DNA of 64,000 nucleotides, taken from Variovorax sp. OK212 (lineage in GTDB: Bacteria; Pseudomonadota; Gammaproteobacteria; Burkholderiales; Burkholderiaceae_C). Within the stretch, counting starts at the first letter, position 1; every line of letters begins with the position of its first letter. Positions 10,301 through 16,121 of the stretch are shown piece after piece. The position numbers and the translations under genes are program-made. Location: NCBI RefSeq assembly GCF_900112425.1, contig NZ_FOLP01000007.1:1-64000 (forward strand), written 5' to 3'. The notes under the pieces were generated by a model. That model was not told where the DNA came from and did no database searches. It saw only the letters and a program-made list of their open reading frames with translations.

Positions 10301-10526
10301 AATGGCGGGAGGTCCGGCCAAACTCTGGCTGAATGCTTATTTTGGCTTGGCGAATCAATGGATACCAACGACGTTGGGGAATTGGGGTACTTGGTACCTG
10401 AGTTCGCAGTTTGCGGCAACACCCGTTCGAGAAATGGGTCAGTCAGGTTTGAATGTGAATGGCAATAATTCTTGGTGGAGCACTCCAATTTTTGGCTGCA
10501 ATCCATCTTCTGGAAAATCGTGCTGA
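1395..10526 (+). CDS. TpsA-type filamentous haemagglutinin / CdiA-like exoprotein
   Basis: A 3043-residue secreted surface protein of the two-partner secretion class. The start MNRHLHRVVFNAARGMRMVV is a typical extended signal peptide region (ESPR) of long TPS exoproteins, followed by a hydrophobic core and likely cleavage AHA|Q after residue 54. Residues about 55-310 form the TPS/haemagglutination-activity domain, with the motif NPAGISVDGGGF. A very long series of short repeats rich in N, G and T follows (repeated blocks such as NTGGT and AGRDI/SITA), expected to fold as a right-handed beta-helix. Near residue 2718 is NNRVLHPSD, a motif typical of pre-toxin regions in betaproteobacterial CdiA-like proteins, and near 2840-2857 the linker MTYGPSN..NPQY. 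The last ~186 residues differ in character (separate entry). Partners downstream are the candidate immunity gene and TpsB. Alternative: a plain adhesin without toxic tip. Confidence 0.9.
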   Translation: MNRHLHRVVFNAARGMRMVVQETATSAGKGASRATAAAGAVAFAGMLMAASAHAQIVGAPNVPGNLRPTVLMAPNGVPLVNIQTPSAAGVSRNVYNQFNVGANGAILNNSRANVQTQLGGFVQGNPFMAGGAARIILNEVNGGSPSQLRGYIEVGGQRAEVIIANPAGISVDGGGFINASRATLTTGTPQFNAMGGLDSFLVRGGTITIDGAGLDASKTDYAAILARAVQVNAGIWASELKVVAGANEVSADAGRVTPVAGSGAAPTYALDVAALGGMYANKIALIGTEAGLGVRNAGNIGAGAGSLVVTAAGRLENVGTLEGQSIELRTPGDIDNKGGTIRQTSAAGLTLTSPVLSNTNGGVIGMEPVSASAGATTGTGSGGAASGGSATPGTTGTGTANSSSGGTSAPAVYTPPAPGAIAAGGSILNDGGRIYAGGPVTLNTPQINNAGGSLSVANMAVTGPSFSNAGGTLNVSNSFSANVGQLDNSGGTLRAGRVNIATTGDLNNTDGKLSSDTDATLAVGGQLINTRGAVSATNALSANVAGAANNTGGTLIANQGVSLSAGSLDNTKGSIQSVNAGTQLTVANRLINTGGTIGAGTDASVQAGSLSNSGSIRGTHDTALTVSGALTNDGSISAGRNTTVTAGSLASGASGVLGAGVQNAGKLATVGNLSVTASGALVANGTNLVAGNAMLQGASVDLSSGQTSAANIAVAATQGNVTTNHAKIVTPGALRVTASGAVFNIEGTLAADGATTVDAESLENSAGTLASVTGDLRVTTSGATTNNAGRMLAAGAVVLFNSGLGNTDGKVSGNSLSVGAHGGSLDNTRGTLTAATTLALNTGQLVNDAGLIQSGGAMAIDTNGLALINTNAAGHSTKQGGITSANTLKLSAGAVNNAAGFIGAQNALDARTLAFTNTKGGIVLGQSTVAIDTQGAGYNTSGGQTLAVGDLRVGAGSIANVGGLIRSTATTTLNAGSITNTGSRGAEQGIEGKNVSITAAFVANQGAIRADVNATFTSSVQIDNALGLISAGDTLVIKDSATPRALSVLNTSGTLVGGKNVVLDAGSVTWDGKLLSLGDMSLAVNQDITFAAGSETVANNNLTLSTTGDITNSGKLAAGNELTLSAKDINNTATGDIQGQTTTLNASGTVTNRGVIDGQTTRINAGKLDNLGTGRIYGDQISIGVGTLNNDAETVNGVASAGTIAARQRLDLGVTTLNNRNGALIFSDGNIAVGGTLVAGSASGSAGTVNNHAATIEATRNIDIKTSVLNNSNGGVTWTMQNGKPSDSRTEYALPASTTRYSADQLVFVTVQGPSVDFEHLMGVLWPSFVSQAGGPNIGQFSGILVPSESYPLSRFKAYYTNPPRNSSDLTGSRPVGTDFTETFTEPGVWYPRNDPIWLTFGVMPPSTDTPSGDAQKQAYLDAHKQLDTATAAFINDVYQNYARAYYSWTYSDSSTIPVLQTSAPARIIAGGKMDIAVGNGTNDMSQILAGGALNVTGGTITNKNLEVSGAQTRTGSQYYNNGSGDMPMPTPYNSSIPITVTLGAARQEGNVTVVGSGTPTGTLAPGHTNQGIASASGVNGNGLATGPNGPVVAPIIEVKLAANSDVQQIARTTLPSLTLPTASLFRTLAGASSHYLVETDPRFANYRNWLSSDYLLNNFGQDPNNTLKRLGDGYYEQRLIREQVAQLTGHRYLDGHDSDEAQYSALMDAGVTFARQYGLRPGIALSDAQMAQLTSDIVWLVEQTVTLADGSTQRVLVPQVYVRVKDGDIDGSGALLAGKEVSIKLSGDLVNSGTVAGRKTVSITAENIQNLNGRISGDSVDLTARTDMNNIGGTIDAASKLKIEAGRDINVRTTTSSGMTLDFTPGALGMRGGTIVDRVAGLYVSNPKGELVASAGRDVSLMGALIANSGKDGTTEIGAGRDINLGTVTTARQEASIRSAGNYRAEASTQEVGTRIETSGDISLTAGRDVNARAATINSTDGELNIAAKRDINIDAGQSASALNEGLRTSGGGSKRTEQGSFNATGVISSSLGGKTVVLDAGNDIRIRGSNVVSDKRTELWAGNNITIEAATQTKDSQYVREASRSGMFDAGSGWTWGRQDTRSTRNTDETTAVGSTVGAISGNVIITAGNQYRQVGSDVVAPGGDIDIQARDVQIVEARETRRSESTQSFSQSGITLGIKAPLIDVLRGMEDTSQAMRDTKDGRMKALGAASMALSGYSAYQDIAQQAATQSDGGTGAVSMGATLTIGSSSSESTRKESSDTSAGSRVQAGGNVTITATGGGRDSNILVRGSQIDAGKNVSLSADNNVTLEAAANTKKESSTSRSSNASIGVGMAFGETNGITLEVAAGSHSGRDNGTDGAWTNTTVKAGQQVSIKSGGDTTVRGAIVSGKRVEADVGGNLRIETLQDTSTYHSQNSGSGFSGSFCIYACYGGSVSVSANNMHGDGDFASATQQSGFFAGDGGFGVSVRGNTTLVGAAISSKDAAVDGGRNSFSTGSLTMTDLVNRDTFKGSGYSFNISTSGGGGAGIGDSDIDRSSTTRSGISGIAGNTAIRTGVDGTNALQMTNRQRAMRDIQAQVLITSQFGSQAARAVGDYADEQYRALMRQANAMEPSTQRDALIAEATKWGESGAYRVAAHIVIGGLAGGAGGAAGAGAAAAGGRTLNDLQNSMMDGLIGAGLNPSAARVAASTLGAGFASVVGALAGGSAGGAGGYNTDSNNRVLHPSDTVNAYLLAAQSGGKYTPEQIAEALRWSGVRDATGNVLNPSGSWQSYDSATGQAYGSQSPTRTVAGDMTYDPGLRVVANGYALQETPPGAPNRELMNFIVQGTGGARSPYVFDTRGMTYGPSNTADNPQYFPCASTTCLVYGANWNPNNPINQAQAEQGRNAVGAIGLVVGAPLAVAYGVPLLVGAGVTAQTVPVVGGITSVVGTKWVGSVAAGGFMGGVIEGATHFSTATPASLGMAALGGMAGGPAKLWLNAYFGLANQWIPTTLGNWGTWYLSSQFAATPVREMGQSGLNVNGNNSWWSTPIFGCNPSSGKSC
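9966..10526 (+). other. Variable C-terminal toxin-like domain of the haemagglutinin
   Basis: Residues about 2858-3043 of the exoprotein, directly after the linker that is also found as a free fragment at 464-520. It begins with a small cysteine-containing stretch (FPCASTTCLVYG), then carries two or three long Gly/Ala/Val-rich hydrophobic segments (for example AIGLVVGAPLAVAYGVPLLV), a Trp-rich part (NQWIPTTLGNWGTWYLSSQF) and ends in a polar tail with three cysteines in the last 30 residues or so. Such hydrophobic tips are expected for membrane-targeting or pore-forming CDI toxins. I do not recognise the family. The membrane nature of the gene product that follows fits immunity against a membrane-acting toxin. 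Function is inference. Confidence 0.55.
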
Positions 10527-10532
10527 CGTCTA

Positions 10533-10892
10533 ATGAAACCCGATAGCAATACTCCTGGATATCCGTTTAATTTTGATGCAATACCGCATTGGGTTGAGCC
10601 TGAATTATTGGATTTCAATGCTTTAATTAAATTTCGAAAAACAAAAATTGTTTGCCTTTACGCCCTATCCTGTGCCATAGGGGGTGCGTGGGTTATTTTT
10701 TTGGGTTATTTGCTCATTGGATTGCTTCATGAATTCACCAAAGAGTGGGCGTTTGCATTTTTTGTCTTCTGGGCGATCGCGAGTTCAATTTTTGCCCCGC
10801 TATTCGGACTTGCCGTGCTCTGGGATTTTACGAAGGCTAAAGAAAAGTACGAGATCACGTCTGCTGAGAAAATAGACCTTGAAAACAACTGA
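10533..10892 (+). CDS. Candidate immunity protein (small membrane protein)
   Basis: A 119-residue protein starting six bases after the haemagglutinin stop codon, so almost certainly co-transcribed with it. The N-terminal ~35 residues are polar (MKPDSNTPGYPFNFD); hydrophobic segments lie at about residues 37-64 and 71-97, and the C-terminus is charged (FTKAKEKYE). Paralogous to the product of 108-416. The coding sequence is clearly AT-richer than the GC-rich genes around it, with codons such as TTA, AAT and ATT, which points to horizontal acquisition together with the toxin tip. Position, size and membrane topology match CdiI-type immunity to a membrane-active toxin, but no sequence family was recognised. 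Confidence 0.65.
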   Translation: MKPDSNTPGYPFNFDAIPHWVEPELLDFNALIKFRKTKIVCLYALSCAIGGAWVIFLGYLLIGLLHEFTKEWAFAFFVFWAIASSIFAPLFGLAVLWDFTKAKEKYEITSAEKIDLENN

Positions 10893-10916
10893 ATATAGTT
10901 TGGTTCCATTTTTTCT

Positions 10917-11051
10917 TGGCTCTATTTCGTTTTGGATGGGGCCGATAGTGCTATTTCGGTCTTTTTCTTCGGAATGATTTTGGAGTTGGCGAAGGTCTGG
11001 GATTTTGCAAAGGTGAAGAAAAAACACGAGACAGAAACGGGAAATTCGTGA
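10917..11051 (+). pseudogene. Decayed remnant of another immunity paralogue
   Basis: In one frame this region ends with LELAKVWDFAKVKKKHE and a stop at 11049-11051. It resembles the C-terminal part of the preceding immunity protein (FGLAVLWDFTKAKEKYE), with a hydrophobic stretch just before it (AISVFFFGMI). No N-terminal half is present and no start codon with a ribosome binding site is visible. I read it as the 3' end of an older immunity gene left behind when the toxin/immunity cassette was replaced. The intergenic DNA 10893-11146 is as AT-rich as the immunity gene and contains nothing else I can name. Confidence 0.6.
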
Positions 11052-11146
11052 GATCCAAAAAAATCCAGCAATCAGATTCTTCAAAGAAAAATGGTGTCTA
11101 GCGTTGAACTTGATTGCTGTACCGCGACGGACGAGAGGTTGAAAAA

Positions 11147-11578
11147 ATGAAGTGCCGAGCAATTTTCGCTATTGCATTGGTCTGCGCCGCATTGGCCGCC
11201 TGCCGAACCGCGCCTTTGTATGAGCCCACCCGCCGCGCATTGGTGACAGCGGAGGAGGACGAAGAGCGCACCATCGTTGGACAGCCCGTGTCTGGCACTT
11301 CGATTGCTCAGCTTGGCACCGGTATGACCTACGCAGAAGCCCTCAAGATCATGGGCAAGCCCAGCGCCGAAAGGGTGAACAACACTGGCAAGGCGTGGAT
11401 CCCCACGTACAACGGGACGGATCGATGGCGGCACTACCTTGCATACAAGGGGCAAGGTGTACTGGTCTTTGCCGGCGCAGCAGGCGGAGAGATCGCCGAA
11501 ATCGCTCGCACCAAGTCCTACACCCCCGACGTGCTGATCCAGATCGTGCACAACCCCAAGGACACCGGCCGGTTCTGA
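11147..11578 (+). CDS. Small TPS-associated lipoprotein (copy 1)
   Basis: A 143-residue putative outer-membrane lipoprotein with lipobox LAAC (Cys19 modified after signal peptidase II cleavage). The conserved part begins APLYEPTRRAL, runs through an acidic patch (EEDEER) and MTYAEALKI, and ends with SYTPDVLIQIVHNPKDTG. It is highly similar to the product of 14337-14768 over its whole mature length; only the signal peptides differ much. The ATG at 11147 is preferred to the earlier ATG at 11114, because it follows GAGAGG and gives a proper signal peptide. Located between the toxin/immunity pair and tpsB. The two copies flanking the transporter suggest a role in assembly or surface display of the exoprotein, but the molecular function is unknown to me. 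Confidence 0.75.
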   Translation: MKCRAIFAIALVCAALAACRTAPLYEPTRRALVTAEEDEERTIVGQPVSGTSIAQLGTGMTYAEALKIMGKPSAERVNNTGKAWIPTYNGTDRWRHYLAYKGQGVLVFAGAAGGEIAEIARTKSYTPDVLIQIVHNPKDTGRF

Positions 11579-11670
11579 CGGAACGCGCGCCGCATATTTC
11601 GCGCCTGTAGCTGAAGCCGCAGAGCGTCAGCGCCGGCGATGCAGACAAGAAAGATATCGAGGGAGAGAAA

Positions 11671-13407
11671 TTGAAAACGACTCCGCGTGCCGTGTTGGCT
11701 TGTGTGTTGCTGGGTGGACCTCTCTGGGCTCACGCTCAACTCGCCAGCACCCCCAAACCCTTCGTAGAACAGCAGCGCCAGCAAGAGCGTGAACGTGCGT
11801 TACGTGAGCAGAATGAGCGCACCGTCGACCAGCGCCCGCAGGCTGCGCCGCCAGTGCCGGTGCAACGCATCCCTGAGTCCGAGTCGCCGTGCTTTCGCAT
11901 CGACCGCGTGCTGCTGGTCGGCGAGCAGGCCGAGGCCTTCCAGTGGGCGGTCTCTGATCTGTCTGGGTCAGAGGGCAACGATTCTCCGGTCGGCCGGTGC
12001 CTCGGCACGGCGGCCGTCAACGTGGTCCTCGCGCGTGCCCAGCAGGCCGTCATCGCACGCGGTTTCGTCACCACCCGCGTGCTGGCCGCGCCGCAAGACC
12101 TGTCCACCGGCACGTTGACGCTCTCACTCGTCCCCGGCCGCATCGCAGCCATCCGCACGACCGCAGACTCTTCACAGACCCTGCTCGGCAGCTCTGCCTT
12201 GCTGGCCACAGCCATCCCCGCACGTCCCGGCGATCTGCTGAACCTGCGCGACATCGAGCAAGGCCTGGAGAACCTCAAGCGCGCTCCGACAGCAGAGGCC
12301 GACATCCAGATCGAACCCTCGACTGCCCCAAATGCGAAGCCCGGCGACAGCGACCTGGTTGTCAAGTACGTCCAATCCAAGAAGTGGCGCGTCACGCTCA
12401 GCCTTGACGACAGCGGCACCGAAGCCACAGGCCGCTACCAGGCCGGTGCCACCCTGTCCCTGGACAACCCCTTCGGCCTGAACGACCTGTTCTACGTCAG
12501 CGCCAACCACAGCATCAACAACCACCTCTTCAGCAACCCCGCCAAGGGCACCGAAGGCCAGACCGTTCACTACTCCTTGCCTTACGGCTACTGGCTGCTC
12601 GGCTTCACCGCCTCCAACAGCCAGTACCACCAGAGCGTGGCCGGCCTGAACCAGGACTACGTCTACGCCGGCAAGAGCAACAACGCCGAGGTCAAGCTCT
12701 CGCGCCTGATCTACCGCGACCAGCACCGCAAGACGACCGTGGCAGTGAAAGGCTGGCGGCGCGAGTCGCGCAACTTCGTGGACGACACCGAGGTCGAGGT
12801 GCAGCACCGCGTGGTCGGCGGCGTGGAGTTCAGCCTGAACCACAAGGAGTTCATCGGCGATGCGACGCTCGAAGGCACGTTGGCGTACAAGCGCGGCACG
12901 GGCGGCTTCGGCTCGCGCACCGCGCCCGAAGAAGAGTTTGGCGAAGGCACGTCGCGCCTGAAGCTGTACACGGCCGACATCACGCTCAACGCGCCGTTCA
13001 AGGTCGGCGAGCAGAAGCTGCGCTACTCCGGCCTGATTCGCGCGCAGTGGAACCGCACGCCGCTGACGCCGCAAGACCGCTTCTCCATCGGCGGGCGCTA
13101 CACGGTGCGTGGCTTTGACGGCGAAACCAGCTTGCTCGGCGAGCGCGGTTGGCTCTTGCGCAACGACATCGGCTGGGCGGCCGGCCAGAGCGGGGCGGAG
13201 CTCTATGCGGGCATGGACTACGGCCATGTCGGTGGGCGCTCCACAGTCGATCTTCTCGGCCGAAGTCTGGCAGGCGCGGTCATCGGTGTGCGGGGCCAGT
13301 GGACCAAGCTGAGCTATGACTTCTTCGTCGGCGCGCCGATCAGCAAGCCTGAGGGCTACCGCACCGCGAAGGTCACGTTGGGCTTCAACCTCAACGCCAG
13401 TTTCTAG
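11671..13407 (+). CDS. TpsB outer-membrane transporter (ShlB/FhaC family)
   Basis: A 578-residue Omp85-superfamily transporter that should secrete the haemagglutinin across the outer membrane. A TTG start is used, supported by GAGGGAGAG just upstream. The signal peptide ends near WAHA|Q (residue 22). A Gln/Arg-rich N-terminal helix (residues 30-55, QQRQQERERALREQ) fits the plug helix H1 of FhaC. Two POTRA domains follow (about 65-152 and 154-225), then a 16-strand barrel containing RFSIGGRYTVRGFDGE, the conserved VRGF/L6-type motif, and a C-terminal strand ending in Phe (LGFNLNASF), the signal for BAM-dependent insertion. Full length for the family. A near-identical internal fragment of a second copy lies at 521-1142. 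The gene order tpsA-immunity-lipoprotein-tpsB differs from the usual tpsB-tpsA order. Confidence 0.93.
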   Translation: MKTTPRAVLACVLLGGPLWAHAQLASTPKPFVEQQRQQERERALREQNERTVDQRPQAAPPVPVQRIPESESPCFRIDRVLLVGEQAEAFQWAVSDLSGSEGNDSPVGRCLGTAAVNVVLARAQQAVIARGFVTTRVLAAPQDLSTGTLTLSLVPGRIAAIRTTADSSQTLLGSSALLATAIPARPGDLLNLRDIEQGLENLKRAPTAEADIQIEPSTAPNAKPGDSDLVVKYVQSKKWRVTLSLDDSGTEATGRYQAGATLSLDNPFGLNDLFYVSANHSINNHLFSNPAKGTEGQTVHYSLPYGYWLLGFTASNSQYHQSVAGLNQDYVYAGKSNNAEVKLSRLIYRDQHRKTTVAVKGWRRESRNFVDDTEVEVQHRVVGGVEFSLNHKEFIGDATLEGTLAYKRGTGGFGSRTAPEEEFGEGTSRLKLYTADITLNAPFKVGEQKLRYSGLIRAQWNRTPLTPQDRFSIGGRYTVRGFDGETSLLGERGWLLRNDIGWAAGQSGAELYAGMDYGHVGGRSTVDLLGRSLAGAVIGVRGQWTKLSYDFFVGAPISKPEGYRTAKVTLGFNLNASF

Positions 13408-13432
13408 ATATCAACCACAGGGAGGTACAACA

Positions 13433-14164
13433 ATGAGAAAACAAGAAATTTCCAGAACGGCGGCCGTGCTCGCCACGCTGATGTCGGCAGCCATGCTGAC
13501 TGCTTGCGTCGGGCCGACACCGTATCGCGCGGCCGGTGCCGAAGGCAACAACTTCGGCTACGCAAGCAGCAAACTGTCTGATCAGCTCTACCGCGTTCGC
13601 TTCACCGGTTCGACGCGCACGCCGGTGCGCTGGGCCGACGCCTTCATGCTCTACCGCAGCGCGCAAGTCGCAAAAGAGGCCGGAGCACCGGCGTTCAAGA
13701 TCGTTGAAGGAACCATCGACACCACCGTGCTCACGGGCGAGGACATTTTGGGGCAAGGGCGCTCGCATGCCGATGTGGAAGTGAGCAAGGCGAGCAAGGC
13801 GAGCCAGGCGAGCCAGGCGACCCAGGGTACGCAGCCCGACAGCGACAGCGACAGCGACCGCGTGGTCGGTCTCCATGACCCGTACATGCGGCAAACCGCA
13901 GGCGCGATGCCTGTCTTTCGAGCGCCGCCTCCTGCGCCACGAGTCAGCAGCCAGCCGCCTTTGTTCATCTACATGCCTTCCAGTGGCGCGGGGTATGCGC
14001 CGCAAGGGCGTTCGATACTCGTTGAACTTCGATCCGACCTCAACAACCTGGGCGAGCAGACGTTTGTCACCGATGACGTGCTGGGACGCCTGGGGCCGCG
14101 AATCAAGCGCGCTGGGCAAGCAACGGAAACGAAAGACGTGCCGGCGCCTTCCTCTGCCTCTTGA
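13433..14164 (+). CDS. CC0125/CC1285-like lipoprotein
   Basis: A 243-residue predicted lipoprotein: MRKQEISRTA leader, hydrophobic core and lipobox LTAC followed by VGPTPYRA. The region FGYASSKLSDQLYRVRFTGS plus a downstream ADAFMLYRSAQVAKEAG resembles the small CC0125/CC1285 family of proteobacterial lipoproteins, whose role is not known. After residue ~115 it carries a low-complexity insert (Ala-Ser-Lys/Gln repeats then Asp-Ser repeats), then a Pro-rich stretch and an extra C-terminal ~60 residues. The ATG at 13433 has a strong AGGGAGG site at 13419-13425. It begins 25 bases after the tpsB stop and is probably in the same transcript. Confidence 0.7.
   Translation: MRKQEISRTAAVLATLMSAAMLTACVGPTPYRAAGAEGNNFGYASSKLSDQLYRVRFTGSTRTPVRWADAFMLYRSAQVAKEAGAPAFKIVEGTIDTTVLTGEDILGQGRSHADVEVSKASKASQASQATQGTQPDSDSDSDRVVGLHDPYMRQTAGAMPVFRAPPPAPRVSSQPPLFIYMPSSGAGYAPQGRSILVELRSDLNNLGEQTFVTDDVLGRLGPRIKRAGQATETKDVPAPSSAS
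13781..13858 (+). repeat. Two coding microsatellites in the lipoprotein gene
   Basis: Positions 13781-13826 are about five 9-base units (GAGCMAGGC-like) encoding Ser-Lys/Gln-Ala repeats, and 13838-13858 are 6-base GACAGC units encoding Asp-Ser repeats. Unit lengths are multiples of three, so copy number changes would alter linker length without frameshift. Confidence 0.7.
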
Positions 14165-14246
14165 GGCGATCGTCCTTGCCGGGCGCCACGGCGTGGTCCC
14201 TGGCGCTCGGCGCTCGGCTGTGGATCAGCGCCGACAGGGTCGCCAA

Positions 14247-14298
14247 CGCAACGCGAAGCTCACGCTGAGGTTCAACCCGACCTCTGGCTTCCCGCTAG
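14247..14298 (+). pseudogene. Possible remnant of a tpsB 3' end
   Basis: The stretch encoding RNAKLTLRFNPTSGF resembles the last residues of the intact TpsB (RTAKVTLGFNLNASF) and ends near a TAG at 14296, much as the real gene does. It stands directly upstream of the second copy of the small lipoprotein gene. It could be the scar of a duplication that copied the tpsB end, or chance similarity; the match is short. Confidence 0.35.
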
Positions 14299-14336
14299 CA
14301 AGCAACACAACAGCAACAACAGGAGGAACCCAACAA

Positions 14337-14768
14337 ATGAACTACCGCACCCTCTGCACCATCACGCTCGCATGCGTCGCACTCTCCGCTTGCCAGTCCG
14401 CGCCGCTGTACGAGCCCACCCGCCGCGCATTGGTCGCAGCCGATGAAGACGAAGAGCGCCCCGTCATCGGCCAACCCACACCCGGCACTGCTTTCGCGCA
14501 GCTTCGCCCCAGCATGACCTACGCGGAGGCCATCAAGATCGCAGGCAAGCCGAATGCGGAGACGGTGCGAAACACGGGCAAGGCCTGGGTGCCGACCTAC
14601 AAGGGCACCGACCGCTGGCGCCACTACCTTGCCTACAAGGGGCAAGGCGTGCTGGTCTTCGCGGGGGCGGAGGGCGGCGAGATCGCGGAGATCTCGCGCA
14701 CGAAGTCCTACACGCCCGATGTGCTGATCCAGATCGTGCACAACCCGAAGGACACGGGGAAGCTCTGA
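14337..14768 (+). CDS. Small TPS-associated lipoprotein (copy 2)
   Basis: A 143-residue paralogue of the product of 11147-11578, with lipobox LSAC and the same mature core (APLYEPTRRAL, MTYAEA, NTGKAW, TDRWRHYLAYKGQG, SYTPDVLIQIVHNPKDTG). The start follows AGGAGG at 14321-14326 with a spacing of 10. Probably the last gene of the TPS transcript; the next gene converges from the opposite strand with its stop only 22 bases away. Two retained, near-identical lipoproteins beside one transporter suggest that the island once held more than one TPS module. Function unknown. Confidence 0.75.
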   Translation: MNYRTLCTITLACVALSACQSAPLYEPTRRALVAADEDEERPVIGQPTPGTAFAQLRPSMTYAEAIKIAGKPNAETVRNTGKAWVPTYKGTDRWRHYLAYKGQGVLVFAGAEGGEIAEISRTKSYTPDVLIQIVHNPKDTGKL

Positions 14769-14789
14769 CGAACCGAACTGCGAGTGGGT

Positions 14790-16121
14790 TCAGGCAACGT
14801 CCCCATGCACCAACCTCTCAAACACATCCACCGTCCCCATCTGCCCCCCCTTCAGCATGATCTCCATGCCATCGAGCGTCGCATCGTCGCTGTGCACCCT
14901 GCACAGTGACGCGCCGGCGCCCATGTCGGCCGCATAGGACAACCCCCACGCATCGAGCGCCTGCACGCCGTGGCTCGAGGTATCCCCGCCGGCGATGCCG
15001 ACGCGTTTCAGCGGGGTTGTCGCCAGCACCTTCGCCAGCAGGTCGCCGCCAGCGCGTGCAAGGGCTTGCGCATCGAGCGCGGCACCTGAGGGCGCTGCGT
15101 TGGGTGTGCGGGTGCATGCCAGCACGTTGTGCCCGCGTCCCAGGCTGTACGCGATCGCCTCCGCATGACCGGCCAGGGCCGACGGGTCGCGTTGCGCTAG
15201 CTTCTGCGCATCGAGCCACACGATGTCGAACGACGACGATGCGGCCACCTGGCGCGCGGTCACCGGCGACAGGCTGCCGGCCAGCACGAGCACGGGGCCC
15301 CGCGCGGGCGTGACGCGCGCTCGCTCGGCCGTTGCACCACCGCGCCCCTCGCGCGATGCGGGCATGGCCGTCGCCAGCGCGTCGACCACGCTGCTGGGCC
15401 CCACCGCCAGCATCGTCGAGTTCCGCGCGCGCGCCCACAGCACGTCGCCGATGGCCGCGAGTTGCGATGCATCCGCCACGTCGAACAGCACGGCGTCCGC
15501 GGGCGGCGACTTCAATGCCTGGCGCAGCGCAGTGTCCAGCGCGTCGCTGCCGCGCGACGCCGCCGTGAAGGGCACGGAGCACACGTCCGGGAGACCCTGC
15601 TTCGACAGGTGCACGCGCAGGTCCGCCTCGTCCATGGGCGTCACCGGGTGCCGGCTCATCGTTGGATGGCGGTCGATGCGAAACACCTCGCCGCCGCTGC
15701 CCGCCGCCGCGAACAGGTTGCCGAACAGGCAGTAGCGGCCCAGGTTGGGCTGCCCGCCGACGATCGCGGTCCATGGCTGCTGCACGGCCGCGCGCAGCAC
15801 GCGCACGGCCGCGCCGATGGAGCCGATGTGCGGTGCGCTGTCGAAGGTCGAGCAGGTCTTGTAGTGCAGCACGCGCGCACCCAGCGAGCGGAAGAGGGCG
15901 GCCACGGGCCGCAGCTCAGCCTGCATTTCGTCGGGCGTCATGGCGCGTGCGGCGCCTGCGATGCCGAGCACGTCGAGGGCACCCGCGCGTTCGAGCCGCG
16001 CCGCGTCCGGCGTCTTCAGGAACAGCAACGCGCGCAGCCCGGCGCGCGCGGCGGTGCCCAGCGTGTCGGTGGCGCCGGTGAAATCGTCGCCGTAATAGAC
16101 GACCGCCGGAGACGGCCTCAT
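14790..16121 (-). CDS. Four-carbon acid sugar kinase family protein (DUF1537)
   Basis: A 443-residue ATP-dependent kinase of the OtnK/DUF1537 family, which phosphorylates four-carbon acid sugars and related oxo-sugar acids. The N-terminal sugar-binding domain starts with YYGDDFTGATDT, the hallmark DDFTGA motif, and the C-terminal nucleotide-binding domain holds GIAGGDTSSHGV. Length is normal for the family. The ATG at 16121 overlaps the stop of the RuBisCO-like gene (ATGA), so the two are translationally coupled. In D-apiose/apionate pathways a DUF1537 kinase (OiaK) makes 3-oxo-isoapionate 4-phosphate for a RuBisCO-like decarboxylase (OiaX); this pair could work the same way, but no apionate oxidoisomerase is present here, so the true substrate is open. 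Confidence 0.88.
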   Translation of the reverse strand: MRPSPAVVYYGDDFTGATDTLGTAARAGLRALLFLKTPDAARLERAGALDVLGIAGAARAMTPDEMQAELRPVAALFRSLGARVLHYKTCSTFDSAPHIGSIGAAVRVLRAAVQQPWTAIVGGQPNLGRYCLFGNLFAAAGSGGEVFRIDRHPTMSRHPVTPMDEADLRVHLSKQGLPDVCSVPFTAASRGSDALDTALRQALKSPPADAVLFDVADASQLAAIGDVLWARARNSTMLAVGPSSVVDALATAMPASREGRGGATAERARVTPARGPVLVLAGSLSPVTARQVAASSSFDIVWLDAQKLAQRDPSALAGHAEAIAYSLGRGHNVLACTRTPNAAPSGAALDAQALARAGGDLLAKVLATTPLKRVGIAGGDTSSHGVQALDAWGLSYAADMGAGASLCRVHSDDATLDGMEIMLKGGQMGTVDVFERLVHGDVA

